A DNA stretch of 64,000 bases from Setoptus koraiensis (lineage: Eukaryota; Arthropoda): positions 6,076,001 to 6,140,000 of the forward strand of contig CM106585.1 of the NCBI GenBank assembly GCA_048013815.1, given 5' to 3'. Positions 13,590 to 28,800 of the stretch are shown piece after piece. Both the position numbers and the translations under genes were made by a program. Every line of letters begins with the position of its first letter. The first letter of the stretch is position 1. The notes beneath the pieces were generated by a model. The model had not been told where the DNA came from and ran no database searches. It saw nothing but the letters and a program-made list of their open reading frames with translations.

Positions 13590-16500
13590 CAAAAAGGAGA
13601 GTGAGAATGACAAACATAAAGTTGTGTCCGTGTGTTCGCGTCGTTGCACTACTTTTCTACCTGGCGAAAGAGCCGGTGAACGCCGCGACGTGCTGAAAGA
13701 ACGTCGTCGTCACCAGCCAGGTATTCGTCGTTGGTCGCTAATGAATAGAGAGCGGGCATATTATCAAAATTCATGAATGTGCCACTACTACTACTACTAC
13801 ATGATTGTGCATCACGACACAACGGCCAGTAGCGCATATGAGACGATAGGACGGGATATAAAAAGCATTGGAGACACGCCAGAACAATAACAGCAACAAC
13901 GTATACATATAAACGCGTATCGCGCAGCATATTATACACGCTTGCAATGGCACAGTGAGTGGGGCGCACGCTGGCCCGGCACAAAAGAAGAAAAAGAAGC
14001 CAAATTATGACCAAATTATGGCCATTAATTCTTTCTTTTCGCCATTGTGTGTGTATGGCGCGCTCGGTTTCATTGGCCCATGGGCTCCTCACCGTTCAAC
14101 AGCGATAGCACCTATCGATTTCTTTTGTGTCCGTTTCTCACTTATCTTCACTTTTCTATTGCCGTATCGTCGTCTGCTCGGTCTTGTTCGGCTGCTCGGG
14201 CGATTGTTGTGCGCTGTGGTTGCCGTTGGCAGCGTTGTCATCGAGTTGTCGCCCTTCTTCTTGTGCTGCTGCCACTGCTTCCACTGCTAACTAGTGGCCC
14301 ATTAATGGGCCAATGAGGAAAACACCAGCGATAAAAGAAGAAGAAGAAGAAGTCAGCGTTCGTTTCGCTACCTTGTTGTTGTTGTTATTGTTGTCGCGCT
14401 GGCGTCGCAATTGTCCAATGGCTGACCAATATGTGTGTTGGCACGTTGTTAGAACGTGCTCCTCGGCACTACACAACGAGCAGCTCATTGTGTCGCTCAT
14501 GAGAGAGTGCGCGCCGAATGTGTCACGGCGCTGTCGTCAGCGTGGCCGTTTAATAGCTGCCGTAGATCGATTTCATTCGATTCGAAGCATGTTATTGGAT
14601 GCATATATCCATATAAAAGAATTGCTCTTGTTATTCACTTCACACCGTCACCGGGCCGCCGTTGGCCGACGCACACACACACACACGGTAGCATATGCGC
14701 TTCCTCCGCAAGCTGCTCGTCGGCTCGAACTGGCTCTCCGCTCGGTGTGAGGACATGATCGTCAATCAGCGGGCACAGATGTCTTGTTCGGGCCGCTTCT
14801 GTCTCTTTGTTCGCGCCACAGTTGATCTAAGCGATCAATCCGGTGTCGTTATCAATATAAACAATGTTGTGCTTACATGCGACCCCGACAACAACAACAC
14901 CAACAACGGCAACACCAACAACAGCACCGGCGACAACTGTCATTTGCAGCCAGTCTGTGTGCAGTGTTGGGCACGCACACAACTCGGCTGCCAACAAAGA
15001 ACTGTCAACGGCGAGCGAGGAATTCGCACTGGGCATTGTCCGTCGCTTGTGTCCATCGCCTGTGTCCATTGAGTGGCCACTCTCGAGTGGGCAGGCATAA
15101 CGCGTTGTGATTGTCGCGTTGGGTCTCAACACCAATCACAACGTTGAGGGGGTGTACGGGCCAGTGTGCTGCCGCTGTCGACGGTTCGCCATCGATCAGG
15201 TGAGAAGTGTGTCGGCGGGCGAGATTGGCCAACAATTGAGCAGCCCAAATGGCCCGAGTGGCCGAAATGGCCGAATAATCACAACGATCACAACGATCGG
15301 AACGATCACAATGATGACAATCGGCAGATATGAGCGAGACCCATTTGCATACATTGGACGGGCGTTGATATGGCTCGTTAGCGCGCCCAATCAGTGTAAT
15401 TAGGCCCGCAGCAACCCGTCAGCGGGCACCTTTGCGCGCGTCGTACGTGACACTTTGTTTGTCCGGCGTGTGTTTGCACGCGCACACACACATTACTCAC
15501 CACCACTAATACTAATTCTCCGCCACTCCTCTCCTATCCACTTATGATTTATTGCGCCCCAATCATCACCCATGATAACCCCGATGATCGCCCAACAACC
15601 GACTGCCAACAACCGACCGCCAACAACCGACTACCAAAACAAACCAACGCGAACCAACGCGAACCAACGCGAACCAACGCGAACCAACGCGAACCGGATT
15701 GCGCGGACTGTCAACAGATTATGAAGGTTCAGGCGCAACGCTGCGGCCAGTATTTATCGTGCCGCGAGTGCAGTCAGTCGCAAAATCCCTTTTGTGGCTG
15801 GTGCTCGCTGGAGAGAAGGTAAGCAACGGCAAATGACGTATTAACTTGTTGATGCGCTTAAGGCGCTCCGTCATTTGGATTAGCCGGCCACCACAGGATT
15901 AGCCGGTTGGCATTGTGGCCTCTGGCCGGTCTTGTTTACAAGTGGCTGCCAGGCCGTTTATCCCTGCGACACTTATCTCGGCTCTGAGTGGCTCAATTGT
16001 TGACACTCTCGTGTCATTGTTACCTCATCCTGTTATTGTTATCTCATCTCTCTCTCTCGTTACTGTTATCTCACCTCATTTAAATACAAACAAATTATTT
16101 GAATAACACTCCAAATTGGTGCCAATTGCTAATTTAGGTGCACAACGCGCGACGAGTGCAGCAACGCCACCTACGGCCAACACCAACCATGGTCGTCGTC
16201 CAGGTTGCTCAATGGAAATGCAAATGGCATCATGACGGCCAATGCGGCCTCTAATTCGCGATGGCTATCAATGGAGACACAAAAATGCTTCGAATTCCTG
16301 TCCATCAACCCTGATAAGATTTACATACAAAACAGTCAGATTAGCAAGGTAAGCAGCAGCAGCAGCGGCAACCGCAACATCGGTAGCATTGGCGGCCAGC
16401 GGCGCCCCCTGTCCTCTCTCATCAAGTTTGTGATTGGCAAGCGTGTACTAGCTGGTTTTGCCTACACTGGCCGTATTGTAACCTGTCCGCCATAGTGGCG

Positions 16501-17627
16501 ATGCTGGCCAGCATGGTGGTATCAATGAGAGTGGACCCCAGTTTGCCGCTCGCGCCATTGACAATGAGCGCATATGAGCGCATATGAGCGTATATCGGCG
16601 CACATGAGCGCATATTTATTGCGCGAGCAGACATTCTTGCATATCATTATAGCACTATTATTATCATCTATCTATTATGATAAACACCAGCGAGTTGCTC
16701 GCATCCATCTCTCAAGAGCAACAACTCGAATTTAAACTCCGCTTTGCCCAAACTAATCTCATCATTTCCATATTGTTAATCTACTGTGTGCGCTTAAATT
16801 GTCGACCCACTGGGCTGCCCGACGACGACGACGACCTTGCAGATCGATCTGCAAATCAATCAACTGCCCCGATTGCCGGCCACGCACTCTTACAAGTGTC
16901 TCTTTGGCGGAAAAATAGAAACGCAAGCAATACAAAGCTCCGCCGGCCTGTCATGTGCCATACCGAAGATATCGCAACGCGGCGAAATCCGACCGGGCAA
17001 AGGTAAGCAGCAGCAGCAGCCAATGTCTCTTTACTAAATTTACTATAGAGTGTTTAGTGTTTTTGTGAGGCGGCAGCATCAGCAGCACCCAATCTTTATG
17101 ATGGATGGCCAATTCACCTGATGATTTACCCGACGATCGGCTCTCACTGGGCACCAGCAGCAGCAGCGGCCGAATGTGCAGCTAATAAAATCAGATTTGA
17201 GACTCACCCTGACCTGAGCGCTCTCTTCAGTCTATCGCTCTAATCCCGGTTTCTCGTCTGACCGTCGGCGAGACTCGCCTGCGCTCGCAATTGCACTTGT
17301 GCAACTCATGATCGATTTAGCTGGCGCTGTTGCCGCTCTCGCAGCTCAATACAGTCTTAATTAACTCATGTGATATGTCATAATAATGATTGATCTGCTC
17401 ATTCTTTTTGCCAATAATACACACACACACACACACATAATTCCATTAAATGTTAATAATTATTTAGATCACATAGTTGTGGATTTGGCCATCAAGTCGA
17501 GCGAGACAAACACGGAATTTCTGCATGGCAGAATAACATTCTTTGATTGTCGCCAGCACACAACGTAAGTAGCGCCATCTGGTTATGTGCTCCGCGTACG
17601 AGCGGGCCGGACTTGCGCGTCCACGGC

Positions 17628-17671
<44 letters not shown>

Positions 17672-20600
17672 AAGCCATTATTCACCCAAATAATACAATA
17701 TATAATTAATATCCATTATCTATTATTGGCGTGTCTCCCATATACACTCATACACACCACATACACACCACATATACGCATGTACAGGTGCAAGGATTGT
17801 GTCAACGCGCAATGGAACTGCAATTGGTGCCTCAACGAAAATGTCTGCATGTACAATACGTCTAAATGTGAAAAGTCCGGCCTTGCACGCCAAGAGCCAC
17901 TCCCGATTGCGTCATTGGGTGCCGGCCGAAGCAGCTCTCTACAGCAGACAACAATGGCCCCCAAACAACAGCAGCAGCAGATGACCATCAATGGTGTCAA
18001 TTATTGTCCGACATTTGTTAATCAGCGCGACAACGAGATACTAATACCCGATGGCGTAGAGCGTGAAGTCATGCTCGACGTGAAGAACGTTCCCACATTA
18101 AAGGTAAGTTGAGGCTGGTGTGACATTTTCTTTCTGCTTTGCGCGCGCTCGCGTCCGATCCATCATTGTTGGTCTGGCCGATCATTGTTGGTCTGGCGGG
18201 ACGCGGATCTCATGGTCGCGCGGCAAATATCGCATCTGATCGCAAATGGATATGGCATGAGTGTGTGTTGTGTTTGCTTCCAGTGCGCAAAGAGTTTCCA
18301 GGGGCCACTTTCCGCTCGGTGATTGCGAACAACAACTGATTAACTTTTGCTTTTGCATTTGAATCGCAATCGGCAACACGGGTATTATGGGCCAACGTGA
18401 CACACACACGTAATCGGTGTTATAAATATATATTATTATGTAACCGTACAAACGCTTTAAATACATTTGTGAGAGCGTGTCGAGCGGACAATTTAAAATT
18501 TACATCACTTCACTTCACTTATCTACTTATGCCGGATAACTGTGTGTGTGTGTGTGTGTGTGTGCGACCGCGATCGCCATGTAACGGATAACACGCAATT
18601 AGATTTGTGCGTGAGTGTTGCTGGCAAACAATACTGCCAAATACAACTGTCAGTTGTGTTTGTTACAAACTGTTGTCGGCAACACAACCGACTACTACTT
18701 ATAATAACGATCGATAGATACCCATCGATCATGTGGGCGCCCGAAGCAACTGCCAGCAGCCGCCAACGACTCTCGACTTGACGCTCGCTGTGTGCCGGGC
18801 CGGGCCGGGCCCCAATTGTGCAGCCAGCGAGCCGCCAGTGTTGCCAATTTTGCCCTCTGCTGCCCATTTGCTGCTTTGCAATAAGTGCATCTTTGTGTTT
18901 GAGTGTGTGTGTCTCCCCGAGCACCAGCGACTGCTGCATGTTTCAACAACAACAACAGCAACAACAGCAGCGACAACAACAAACAACGCTAACGCCATCG
19001 ATCATTTGGGTGCTGATTTGCTTGTTTTGTTGCGTTCAATTGAACTATTTGCGTCATCAACTGCCATCAACAACTAGCGCCAACAACAACAACGACAACA
19101 ACACTGAATCAAATGAGCTGTTTCTGTGTCACTTCATTGCAAAGCCAAAGTCGCTTGGCTAGTGGCTAGTGCGCCATGGGCGACGCTCACATGCCCATGG
19201 TCACCTAGTGTGTGTGTGTGTTGTTGTTGTAATTCTTCATTTCGATTCTAATTATCGGAAACGAGCCACAGCCAGCATAATTATAGCCGGCCGGCGTGCG
19301 CAACGCAACAGTGATCGATCGAGCAATCGCTTAACCGCCATTTCCTGCCCCGCTATCCGTTTCTGGCCTCTCGGACGCGCGTATTTGTAACAGCAAGCTG
19401 ATTGTGTGTGTGTGTGTGTGTGGCCAAACAAGTTTGTTGCGTAACTGGCAAGCTGATTCAGAGGGGCTGCGTTCGGATAGTTTGAACAGGCTGCGTCGAA
19501 TGGGCCGCGTTCGAATGGGCCGCGTTCGAATGGAGGGATGTGTGTGTGTGTGTGTGTGTGTGTGAAGAAGCAACAATGATAATTGATCGGGCGCGTGTTG
19601 CGTGATCAGCACGCGCAAGCAATAATCAATCTTGTTGTATCAAGAGCCACAGTGCAGCAACTAGCGCCACTAGCGGTCACTATAGCGACACGATGGCCCA
19701 AGTTGTTTTCACACAGCGCATTCTCACCAAGACGATGTGAGGTTGCATGATTGCGCAACGCGGATGGTGCGCCAATCGCACGAAAGATCTCGCCCAATTC
19801 AACGAGATCTCTCAGACAGATCTTGTTGTGTGTGTGTGATTGTCGTGTGATAACAAATGCACACACACACACACACACCAATTGTAAATGGGAGAAACGT
19901 CCGATTTCTTCCTGTTGGGTCCTGCCTGTTTGTTCTTTGTGTGTCTGTTTTTTCGCAACAACAGCACCAACAACAACAACGACGCCAACAACAACAGCAA
20001 CAACAACAACAAATCTCACGAATGTTGCTCCGCTGAGAATATTCCTGAGAGATATTCATGAGAGAGATGCAATATGCAAGCAACGCAATCAAGGCACCCA
20101 AAGCGGCGAGAGAATCTGGCCAACGACGACTATTCGCGCACCATTTATCGCGCTATTCATGATTGTGTCGTGAGCAATTTTTTCTCGTAATTTACAATTT
20201 GCAAGTTACTAGCACCACTTAACGTTGTTAACATTGGCGCTGACCATTGCCGCCGACAACAACGCCAACAAGGCCCAACACGGAGCCTTGTTCATAAACT
20301 CTAATTATGATTAGATGCGTGACCATCTAATATGATTAAGGGCGCCCTCTTGCCACTATTGCCACCATTGGCAGCCAATGGTGGCAGCGCCGTTGCAGGT
20401 GAGTAGCCGCGCGACAGGTGAACTTGGCATTTGAATTTGTTGTTGTTGTTGTTGGAAATGTTGAATTTTCAGCAACAACAAGCAACCAGTTGAAAATTGA
20501 ACTTTTAGCGCTGCCCGATGATGTAATTGATTCGACTGTCCGCTGTCCGGTGGCGCCATGATTCCACTCCGACTCACATGATCCCCGCACACACACACGC

Positions 20601-22133
20601 ACACACACACACCAGGTACGGGGTGAGCATGATCATTTTATAGGCGCGTTAGAGGTGTCAAATTGGCAAAGTAGGTACCTGCTTTGCGAATTGCAAATAC
20701 AGGTTGCCGCGCAACAGTCTCGTCTGTAGTTGCTGCCGATCGATTTAATATCGAGCGGGGACGATTTCAATATCCACTTGAAAGAAATTGGATGATGCCG
20801 GCCGAAAGAGCCGGCGAAACAACCGACACAACAACCGAAGAAACAACCGACACAACAACAAAAATCGGCCGCCACCGACTCGTTTGTGGCGTTGTCGTCG
20901 TTGTTAATGTTGTCTCTCTGTCTCTCTCACCGTCATCGTCTAGTGTCGTCTTGTCGCCCATTGGCTGTTGTGTTGTTGCGCCGCCGCCGCCGCACACACA
21001 AATCGAAGCGCCCATTGCATCATCACTTTCAGTGTCACTATATCTCTAGCTATGAATATCGAGTGCGTTCTCTTCGAGTGTGCGCAAGTTGTCAGCCGAA
21101 AAGAATTGCACTGTGTGCAAACGACTACGCCCAAACTAGTTTCGGTTGTGCTTGTCGTTGTTGTTGTCGTCGTTGCGCATTATAGATAGCAATCGTCACC
21201 ACGACTGCGACGGCCACTACCGGTCGGCGCAATCTGTGTGTGTGTGTCACGATGCTCGCCAAGAAGCCGGCAACAGGCTGCCGATGCACACGCCATAACT
21301 ATATAAACACGAGGGCGACGCAGAGATTTACCTGTTGTTGTTGTTGTTGCTGTTGATAGTTGGGCGATTTCGTTGTTGATGATGGCGGTTGCAATTGAGT
21401 GTGTGTGTTGAGATATGGCCACTGGCGCGCATTGCAGCATTGGGCGAGTGAGTGGCAGCGTCTTATCATCAAGTAATGACCTTCATCATCATTGTCGGCC
21501 GGAGCCACAAGCGAGCGCAATCTAGTAATGATGATGATCAAGGTAATCATTAGCTGCTTGTGTATAAACATACATGTGGCTCGTTATTGTTGCTGTTGTT
21601 GGCGTTTGTGCTTGGCTGAACAGACTCGGCCGGACCGGGCCGCGCCGCGCCGGACCACACCGCACCGGCCACCCAGAGCACAAAGAGCCAGAGAGAACAT
21701 GGCCGGCCGGCCAGCAATGGGCCGCTCAGGGTGCTGGCGTCGCCGTGTCCGAATCTCACGCTGCTCACGCCGCTCGGGCTGGCGCGCTGACAGCCGCCGC
21801 TGCGTCTTGACCGGTGCACCGCCACGCCAAAACGCCAGAACCCGGCCAGCGTATCGACAGCGCGCCCGACTGAATTTGGCTCGTAATTTGACATGAGCTG
21901 CTGCTGGCGCCGCTCCGTTGTGCGCGCTGTCCGGTCGCTCGCCCGTTGCACCTACCTTGTTGTTGTTGGTGCCGTCGACGCTGTCGCTGATGCCGGCCCG
22001 GCCAGCGGCAACAGCGACATGACTATCGCTGTTTGCAGCATTATTATCGTGGCTATTAGTATTATTATTACTAGTATTATTATGGTCATTGTTATTATAA
22101 TAGGTGGGCCGCGCGCTCATTATCCCGCGTCCC

Positions 22134-22170
<37 letters not shown>

Positions 22171-22801
22171 TGCTGGCGTCGCAACCACAACCACAAACTG
22201 CGGATAATAGGCTCATTTTAATATTGGCCAGTCGGTCGCTTTCATTAAGCTCCCTTTGGTGCGCTCAACACAATATGGCCAAACAGCTCACTGACCACTC
22301 AAGCAATTGACCACACAGCCAATTGACCACTCAAATGACTGGCCGGCCGGCCAAACAAACAAACCTAAGACAGCCACAGCAACAAGTGCAATTGGCATTT
22401 TGCGGCTCCAGTGACGCGCTACAAAACACCAAATGCCACCACTGTGCCACTGCTATCTGATCGGAGGCGCTCGTTTATTGTTGTAATTTGTTTTTATGTT
22501 TTGTTTGATTTAATTTGATTGTTGTTGTTGTTGTTGTTGTTGAATTGTTTCTAGGTTGGCGGCTGTGTCGGCTCACGGCCAACCTAGAATGTCCGTTCAC
22601 GGCGGCCACTAGCGGCGACATTCTTCAATGCATAGCGCTGCTTTGTTGTAAAACATTGGTCGATATTATTAGCGGTGGACATGATCACCAACATACACTA
22701 CACAAACACGATGTGCGTGTGGTTGTAGTTTAAACGGTCATAAACATTTTAACGGCACGTTATTTTACGCGTTCCTCTGGCCATTTGAGCGCCATTGCCT
22801 T

Positions 22802-22843
<42 letters not shown>

Positions 22844-25800
22844 CACCGGACAATTGTTGGTTTTAGCCATGTAAGCGCTGTGAGGTTGTTGTTCAACGTG
22901 TTGCACACAAACAACCGGCCTCATTTGATCTCATCCTCTCGCATATCGGCTCCGATACCGGAGATGCTCGGCTCGGCTCACATAATCGTCCGAAAGCAGC
23001 CCGGCTCATATATCCCTCAGAAGAAGGCTCGGCCATCAGCGATCAGCTGCTTTCGGACGGATATATGGGTATCTCTGGCTGTCACTGTTGTTCAAAAGAT
23101 AAATGGGCAGCGCAAGTACGACACCTCGACGGGCCCGAGAGCGATATGTTAGCAGGCCCAGCTTGCGGCCCAACAAGTTGTGTCTGGCGTCGTGTTGGGC
23201 ACCACCGTGCGTGCCTATAGACTCCGCTGCCAAAGTGAGTCCTGCAGCATTATAGAGAGCGTGTGATTATGTTAATTATTCATTTCTGTGGCGCGCATAC
23301 TCAGTCAATATAATTTGAATTATTTCCACTCAACTATAATAGTTGTCTGCAAATATATCTCGCTCTCTAGTAATAGCCAAGTTGTAGCGGGGCTCGACAG
23401 CTGACGCTTGCAAGCATCATCATCATTGGTTTGCCTCTCTAATAAACCAAACACAACTTATCACTTTTGACACTCTCTCTATATATGTTGCTGTCTGTTT
23501 AGACAACGGTCAGACAATAACAAGAGGGCGAGAGAGAGAGCGCGAAGAATAACGAGAATTCTCGAGAATTTCCTCTGTTTGTTGCTGTGAATGCGCGCTG
23601 TGTAAATCATGGTGTTTGCTGGCGTGGCTTTGCGCCCCGGTGGTCGTGCCCGTGGTTGCCGCCGGTTGTTGTGCGCCGGCCGGCATGGTTGTTGTGCATA
23701 TTGTTATAGTTGTAATTAGTTATTTCTGGTCTCTTGTTGTGCCCATCACCTGGCCAGCCTTGCAAGAGGCAGCGACGTGGCCCAGCAGCACCCAAGAGTG
23801 CCAACAACAAGCAACAACCACGACGGGCAACAACTGCGCCGGCCAGCCACCAGCACCAACAACAACGGCACAACCATTCGTGACTGGCCGCCCTCTCTCT
23901 CTCTCTCTCTCTCGTGGCTGCAACAGCAACAACAACAGCAACACAAACAAAAAATATGTTTCCATAAACAGCACATATAGGCTGTGCTGTTGGCGAGGGT
24001 GCTGCCGCCGCCGTCGCTGTTGTTGTTGTTGGCAGTGCTCGCGTTATAGGCGCCACTCGGACACGCTTCGAATGACTGCTCACCTGAGCTCGTGACTCAT
24101 AAGACGGCCACGGCATGTGAACAGCGACTAGGTTGTGCAGTCGTTGCTGTCGTTGCTGATATTGCTGTCGGTGCTGTTGTTGCTGTCGGTGCTGTTGTTG
24201 CTGCGGTCAGGCTGGCCAACGGCAACATGCACACAGTGGAAACAGGAGAAACAAGTCGGCCAACGAGAACAACTTGTGCCGCTCTGCGGACAACAAGCCA
24301 GCACGAGTGAGCCGGCCGCTGTTGGGAGCGAGCGAAGCGTTCGAATCGCAAACGGAACCAATTGTTGCTTGGTGGGCGGTCACTGCAATTTGGTTTGGCT
24401 TGGTCGTTGTTCTCTTTGTTCTCTTGCTGTGGGTGCTGTTGGCTGCTGTTGCTCTCGTGTTCGCTCTCACTTGTGTGTGTGCGCCAAGCAACAAGCAGCC
24501 AATCGGACTTTCGACTTCGAATTTCAGTTCGAATTCTGATGCGAATTCTAATGCTGCGAACGCCAACTCCAAGTTGAGCCAAACGAGCCAGCAACGAACG
24601 CACACACAAAGAACGTCTCGCTAGTTTGGGTGCCAGTTACAGTTGGTGCACATTAGCACGCACGCTGTTTGGGTGCCGCGACCGGCATGCTCGTCGTGTC
24701 GGCTGCAAATTGGTGCAACAGCTTTTCGTTTCATTTCGAATTTCCAACTTGGAACTTGGAACGCAGCTCGCACAATAGACACACAACAAGAATAGACAGA
24801 ATAAGAATAGACAGACAAACTTGAAATTAGCGAGAGCTGCAAATGGCAAACTGGAAATAGTAATTATGCCAGCGGCGGCGGCGGGCCTATAAGCGCGCAA
24901 CGGGCACCACCGACCACCATGGCGATGCCACACACATTGTCACACCGCTTGTGACAGACGCGCACGGCGAGAGACAGCGAGCGACAGTGAGAGTGACAAG
25001 AGCCAAAAATGAAAATACTCACAAATGCTGCTGGCGCAATCGAATTGGCCGCAACTGAAGCGAAGCGACTCGGAACGCGCCTCACTGGACAGTTCGCTTT
25101 CGAAAGCGAACTGTCCGAGTGGGCGAATCGGACAGTTCGAGAGGCGCAAGTTTGAGACTTGGACACAGTTCGAGAGTCGACAATTGACAAGTCGCTCTCG
25201 CTCACAGCGACCAACAATCAGATCGTTGGCCAGTGACCAGTCGAACGCCACCAAACTGGCATGTCGGCGCAAACTTAAAGCGACAACAATTATTCGGCTC
25301 GCTAAGGGCGCCCCCACTCGCTTGACACGTCGTGTGCATCGTTTGCATATCTGTTGCCGTTGGCCGGATGTTTGCAGTGAGCTTCATTCTGATGAATGAA
25401 CAATGTTGTTGTGTCTATCTGGCAACAATCAATCTATCTATACGCCAAAAACACGCCAACTAATCACAATTCTAATTCATCTTGAATTAGAATGGCCATT
25501 AGATGAAGTGAATTCCAGTGAGTTGCATCATGCGCTCGCCGGACCGCTGGCTGAGCGATTTATGCACAATGGGCTGCCACTAATAGGCCCATTACACAGT
25601 GCTTATCAACTGATATCGATCTGCTACTAACAAACTTTCATTCTCATTCTCATTATCATTTTCATTCTCATTTTCGCTTTGCACCATCGCAACGTGCCAA
25701 CAACAAAACGTTCATTAACAACAGGGCACCTTCCACTGCAACATCGAAATCGAAAACGACAAGATGCAAGTGAGAGCCAGAATCGACAACGAGCGCATTA

Positions 25801-28800
25801 TTTGTGATCGGCTAACGGTAAGTGTGTTAACAATCGATTGCGTCATCTATGCATTCAACATTTATAGAGTCTATACTATAGACTGTTGAGATGATTTAAC
25901 TGCATGCTCTTTCTATCATGGTCTGACCATGTGTGACGTAACTGCCGCATTACTGACTTGAATCTCTTACTTCCTGTTTGTGCCCCACTTATCGCTCGGC
26001 AACAGTACACCTATGCCGAGGAACGGGATCAAATTCAAGCCCAATTGACGGTGATGTGGAACGAGAACAAATTTATCGACACAACCAATATTACAATTTA
26101 CAAGTGCCATCTATTGGCGGCCAGTCTACAGCAGCAGACTAGCGGTCATTCGTTAAAGTCCGACTGTTCCAACTGTCTCGCCTTGGACTATTCCCGTTAT
26201 CAATGCGCTTGGTGCTCGCAAGCCTGCCAATACCAGCCACAATGCCAAACAGTTGCCCAAAGGTCATGTCCGCCCGTGCAAGCCGACGATTATCTCATAC
26301 AGCAGCAGCAGCAGCCCCCATTGAATGCAATTCAAACAATCAATCAAATGTTTGCACCCATTGGCGCACCTCGTGCTTTTCCAGCGGACAGACCAGCAGC
26401 AACAACAGCAATTATTAGGGATAGGCCAGATATGCTGGCCGATATGCAAAACAGGCTATCTGCAAGTGGTACTGCTAATGCGCCTTGTCATGTCGATGGT
26501 ACCAGGGTGATTTGTATGACATCGCAACACAAATTCAATAACGGAATCAACAACAACAACAACAATTTCTCGCCGACAGAGTCATTTATGCCTGCCAGCA
26601 CAAATGGTGGCATTCAACCGGATTATATGGGCGCACCACCTATGCAAGACGACCAAGGTCAACAGCAAACAACGCCAACAACAGCGCAATCTATTAGCTG
26701 GTCCATATTGAGTATTTTGTTGTTTTTGTTGGGCATAACAATGTTGTTGTTTATATTATATACCTTGTTGATTGTGTTTCATCGTTATTATCACAGCAAC
26801 GGCGCCACAGGCGTCTTGAGTGCCTTCAACGTGGGCGGCGTTATTGTGGGCCACAATTGTGACGCCGGCAATCATCAGCACCTCAAAGATGAGCGTCAAT
26901 TTAAACGGATACAATTGCAAATGGAATCGCTGGAACGCTCCATAAAGAACGAATGTCACCTGGCCTCGGTGGCTCTGCAACAGGATCTGACAGACGTCTA
27001 CAAGGAGCTAGAGATAAGTGGGGCGCCTGTTCTGTCTTACAAGAACTACATTATAAAGGTGTTCTTTCCTGGCCTAAGCAATCATCCTTTGCTTGTCACA
27101 ACAACCGGCAACGACAACAATGCAAGAGCGCGATTGGTAGAGCAGCAACACGATCCGGCCATGGAATATTTCGAGCGACTCATTCTCAACAAGTCCTTTT
27201 TGGTGACATTCATCAATACGTTGGAGGCTCAGTCGACGTTTAGCATAAAGGATCGCGTCAATGTTGCCTCATTACTAATGATAATCCTAATGGATCGCAT
27301 GGATTATACCACCGACATATTGCGCACGCTTTTGTTTCAATTAGTGGAGAAATCTAGCAAGAAACAATCCGCTTTCCATTTGCATGTCAACGGTGCCGGC
27401 GATGCGCAGCAACAATCGGCAAACTCGGCCTATCATCAGCAACAACAGCAACACCTTTTGTTGCGTCGAACGGAATCCGTTGTCGAGAAAATGCTCACCA
27501 ATTGGCTGGCCATCAACATGTACGACTCTATGAGATTGGAATCGGGCAACGCACTTTACATGCTCTTCCAAGCTTTGAAACTTCAAATTGAAAAGGGTCC
27601 CCTGGATGCCATCACAAACGAGGCCTACTATTCGCTGAGCGAGGAGCATTTGTTGCGCGAGCCAAGAATAGAGTTTGAGACACTGACGCTGTACGTGCTA
27701 ATAGACAAAAACTTCTACAAACACCTACAATCCTGCAGCAACATCAAAACGACAACAGCAACCAACGGAAGTCAGTCACCTGATAACGGCAGCAGTGGCG
27801 CAATCTACGATCTTGTGGGTCCACCCACGCCTGTGCCATCTCAGGGTGGAGCGGCCTCATTTAGTTTGCAGCCAACACTTTTGTTGGACACGCACAACAA
27901 CGCCATATACGAGGGCAACAACACCAACAGCAATCAATTTGATCAATTTATTCGCCAACAACAACAACAGCAACATTCCTATCATCAGGCCACCCTCACT
28001 ATTCGCGTGCTTGATTGTGACACAGTGAGCCAAGTGAAAACAAAAATACTTGATCGTCTATACAAGAATTCACCAAAGATTGGCCGTTTAGAGGCCGAGG
28101 ACGTTGAGTTGGAATTGCATCAGCTTCATCATAATCATCAGCAACAACAACAACACCATCATCATCACCACGTGACAGCCGGCCAAACTCTCACAAACAA
28201 TCTGCGCTTTGGCCTGGCCAATCATCAAGTTGGCTCATTGGGACAAACATCCAAGACATTGAATCATCATTTTATTAGTCAGCAGCAGCAACAGCAACAA
28301 CATGCCATGATGCAACAGCCAATGCAAGCGACCGTTTTAAGCGACCAAGACTTCAGTAATGTGACCACTTTCAATGGTTGGAAACGGGTCAACACAATGC
28401 GACATTATGGCGTCAAGGATCAGTCTATCTTGGCATTGAACATTGTTCGTCAGCCACCATCGCCTAGCGCCAACTACCACGCGACGGCAACATTGAACAA
28501 TGGCAGCAATACTGCCATGGACACAAACTATCAACTCCAGAATCCGTACGCAGAGATACAGTACGGATCTTTCAATGCTGTCAACGTGAAACCCGAAGAG
28601 CTCGGTCTTGCCAGATTGGCGGCCAGCACGGGCTACAGGTTGTGGCATTTGGTTCGCGAAGACTCGTCCAATATGGCTGTTTCGTCGGCCGCCTCCACCA
28701 GTTCCTCAACATCGGCGTCGCCGTCGTCACTTTTGTTCAACTCTTCCTCTGTTCCGGTTGTTGCAATCAAACAACAACAACAGCAGCAGCAGCATCCAAT

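Larger units (their letters stand above)
18104..25724. other. 7.6-kb plexin intron
   Basis: The flanking exons join in frame, so this is one intron. It holds many GT, CA, CT, CAA and GTT tracts (for example 18541-18564, 19540-19564, 22135-22169 and 22803-22841), inverted repeats at 22549-22589 and 22987-23059, and a 30-bp palindrome at 25087-25116. A less repetitive block at 22870-23240 ends in a strong donor and may be a cryptic or nested exon. No protein domain is recognised in it. Confidence 0.75.

Noticed and set aside
21584-22216. 210-codon open frame on -
   Set aside because: It is produced by CA, GCC and GTT tracts in a plexin intron; the protein is His-Thr and Asn runs without domains.
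22880-23152. Plexin IPT exon in the large intron
   Set aside because: The flanking exons (to 18103 and from 25725) already join without a gap in the family alignment, and the product does not look like an IPT domain.
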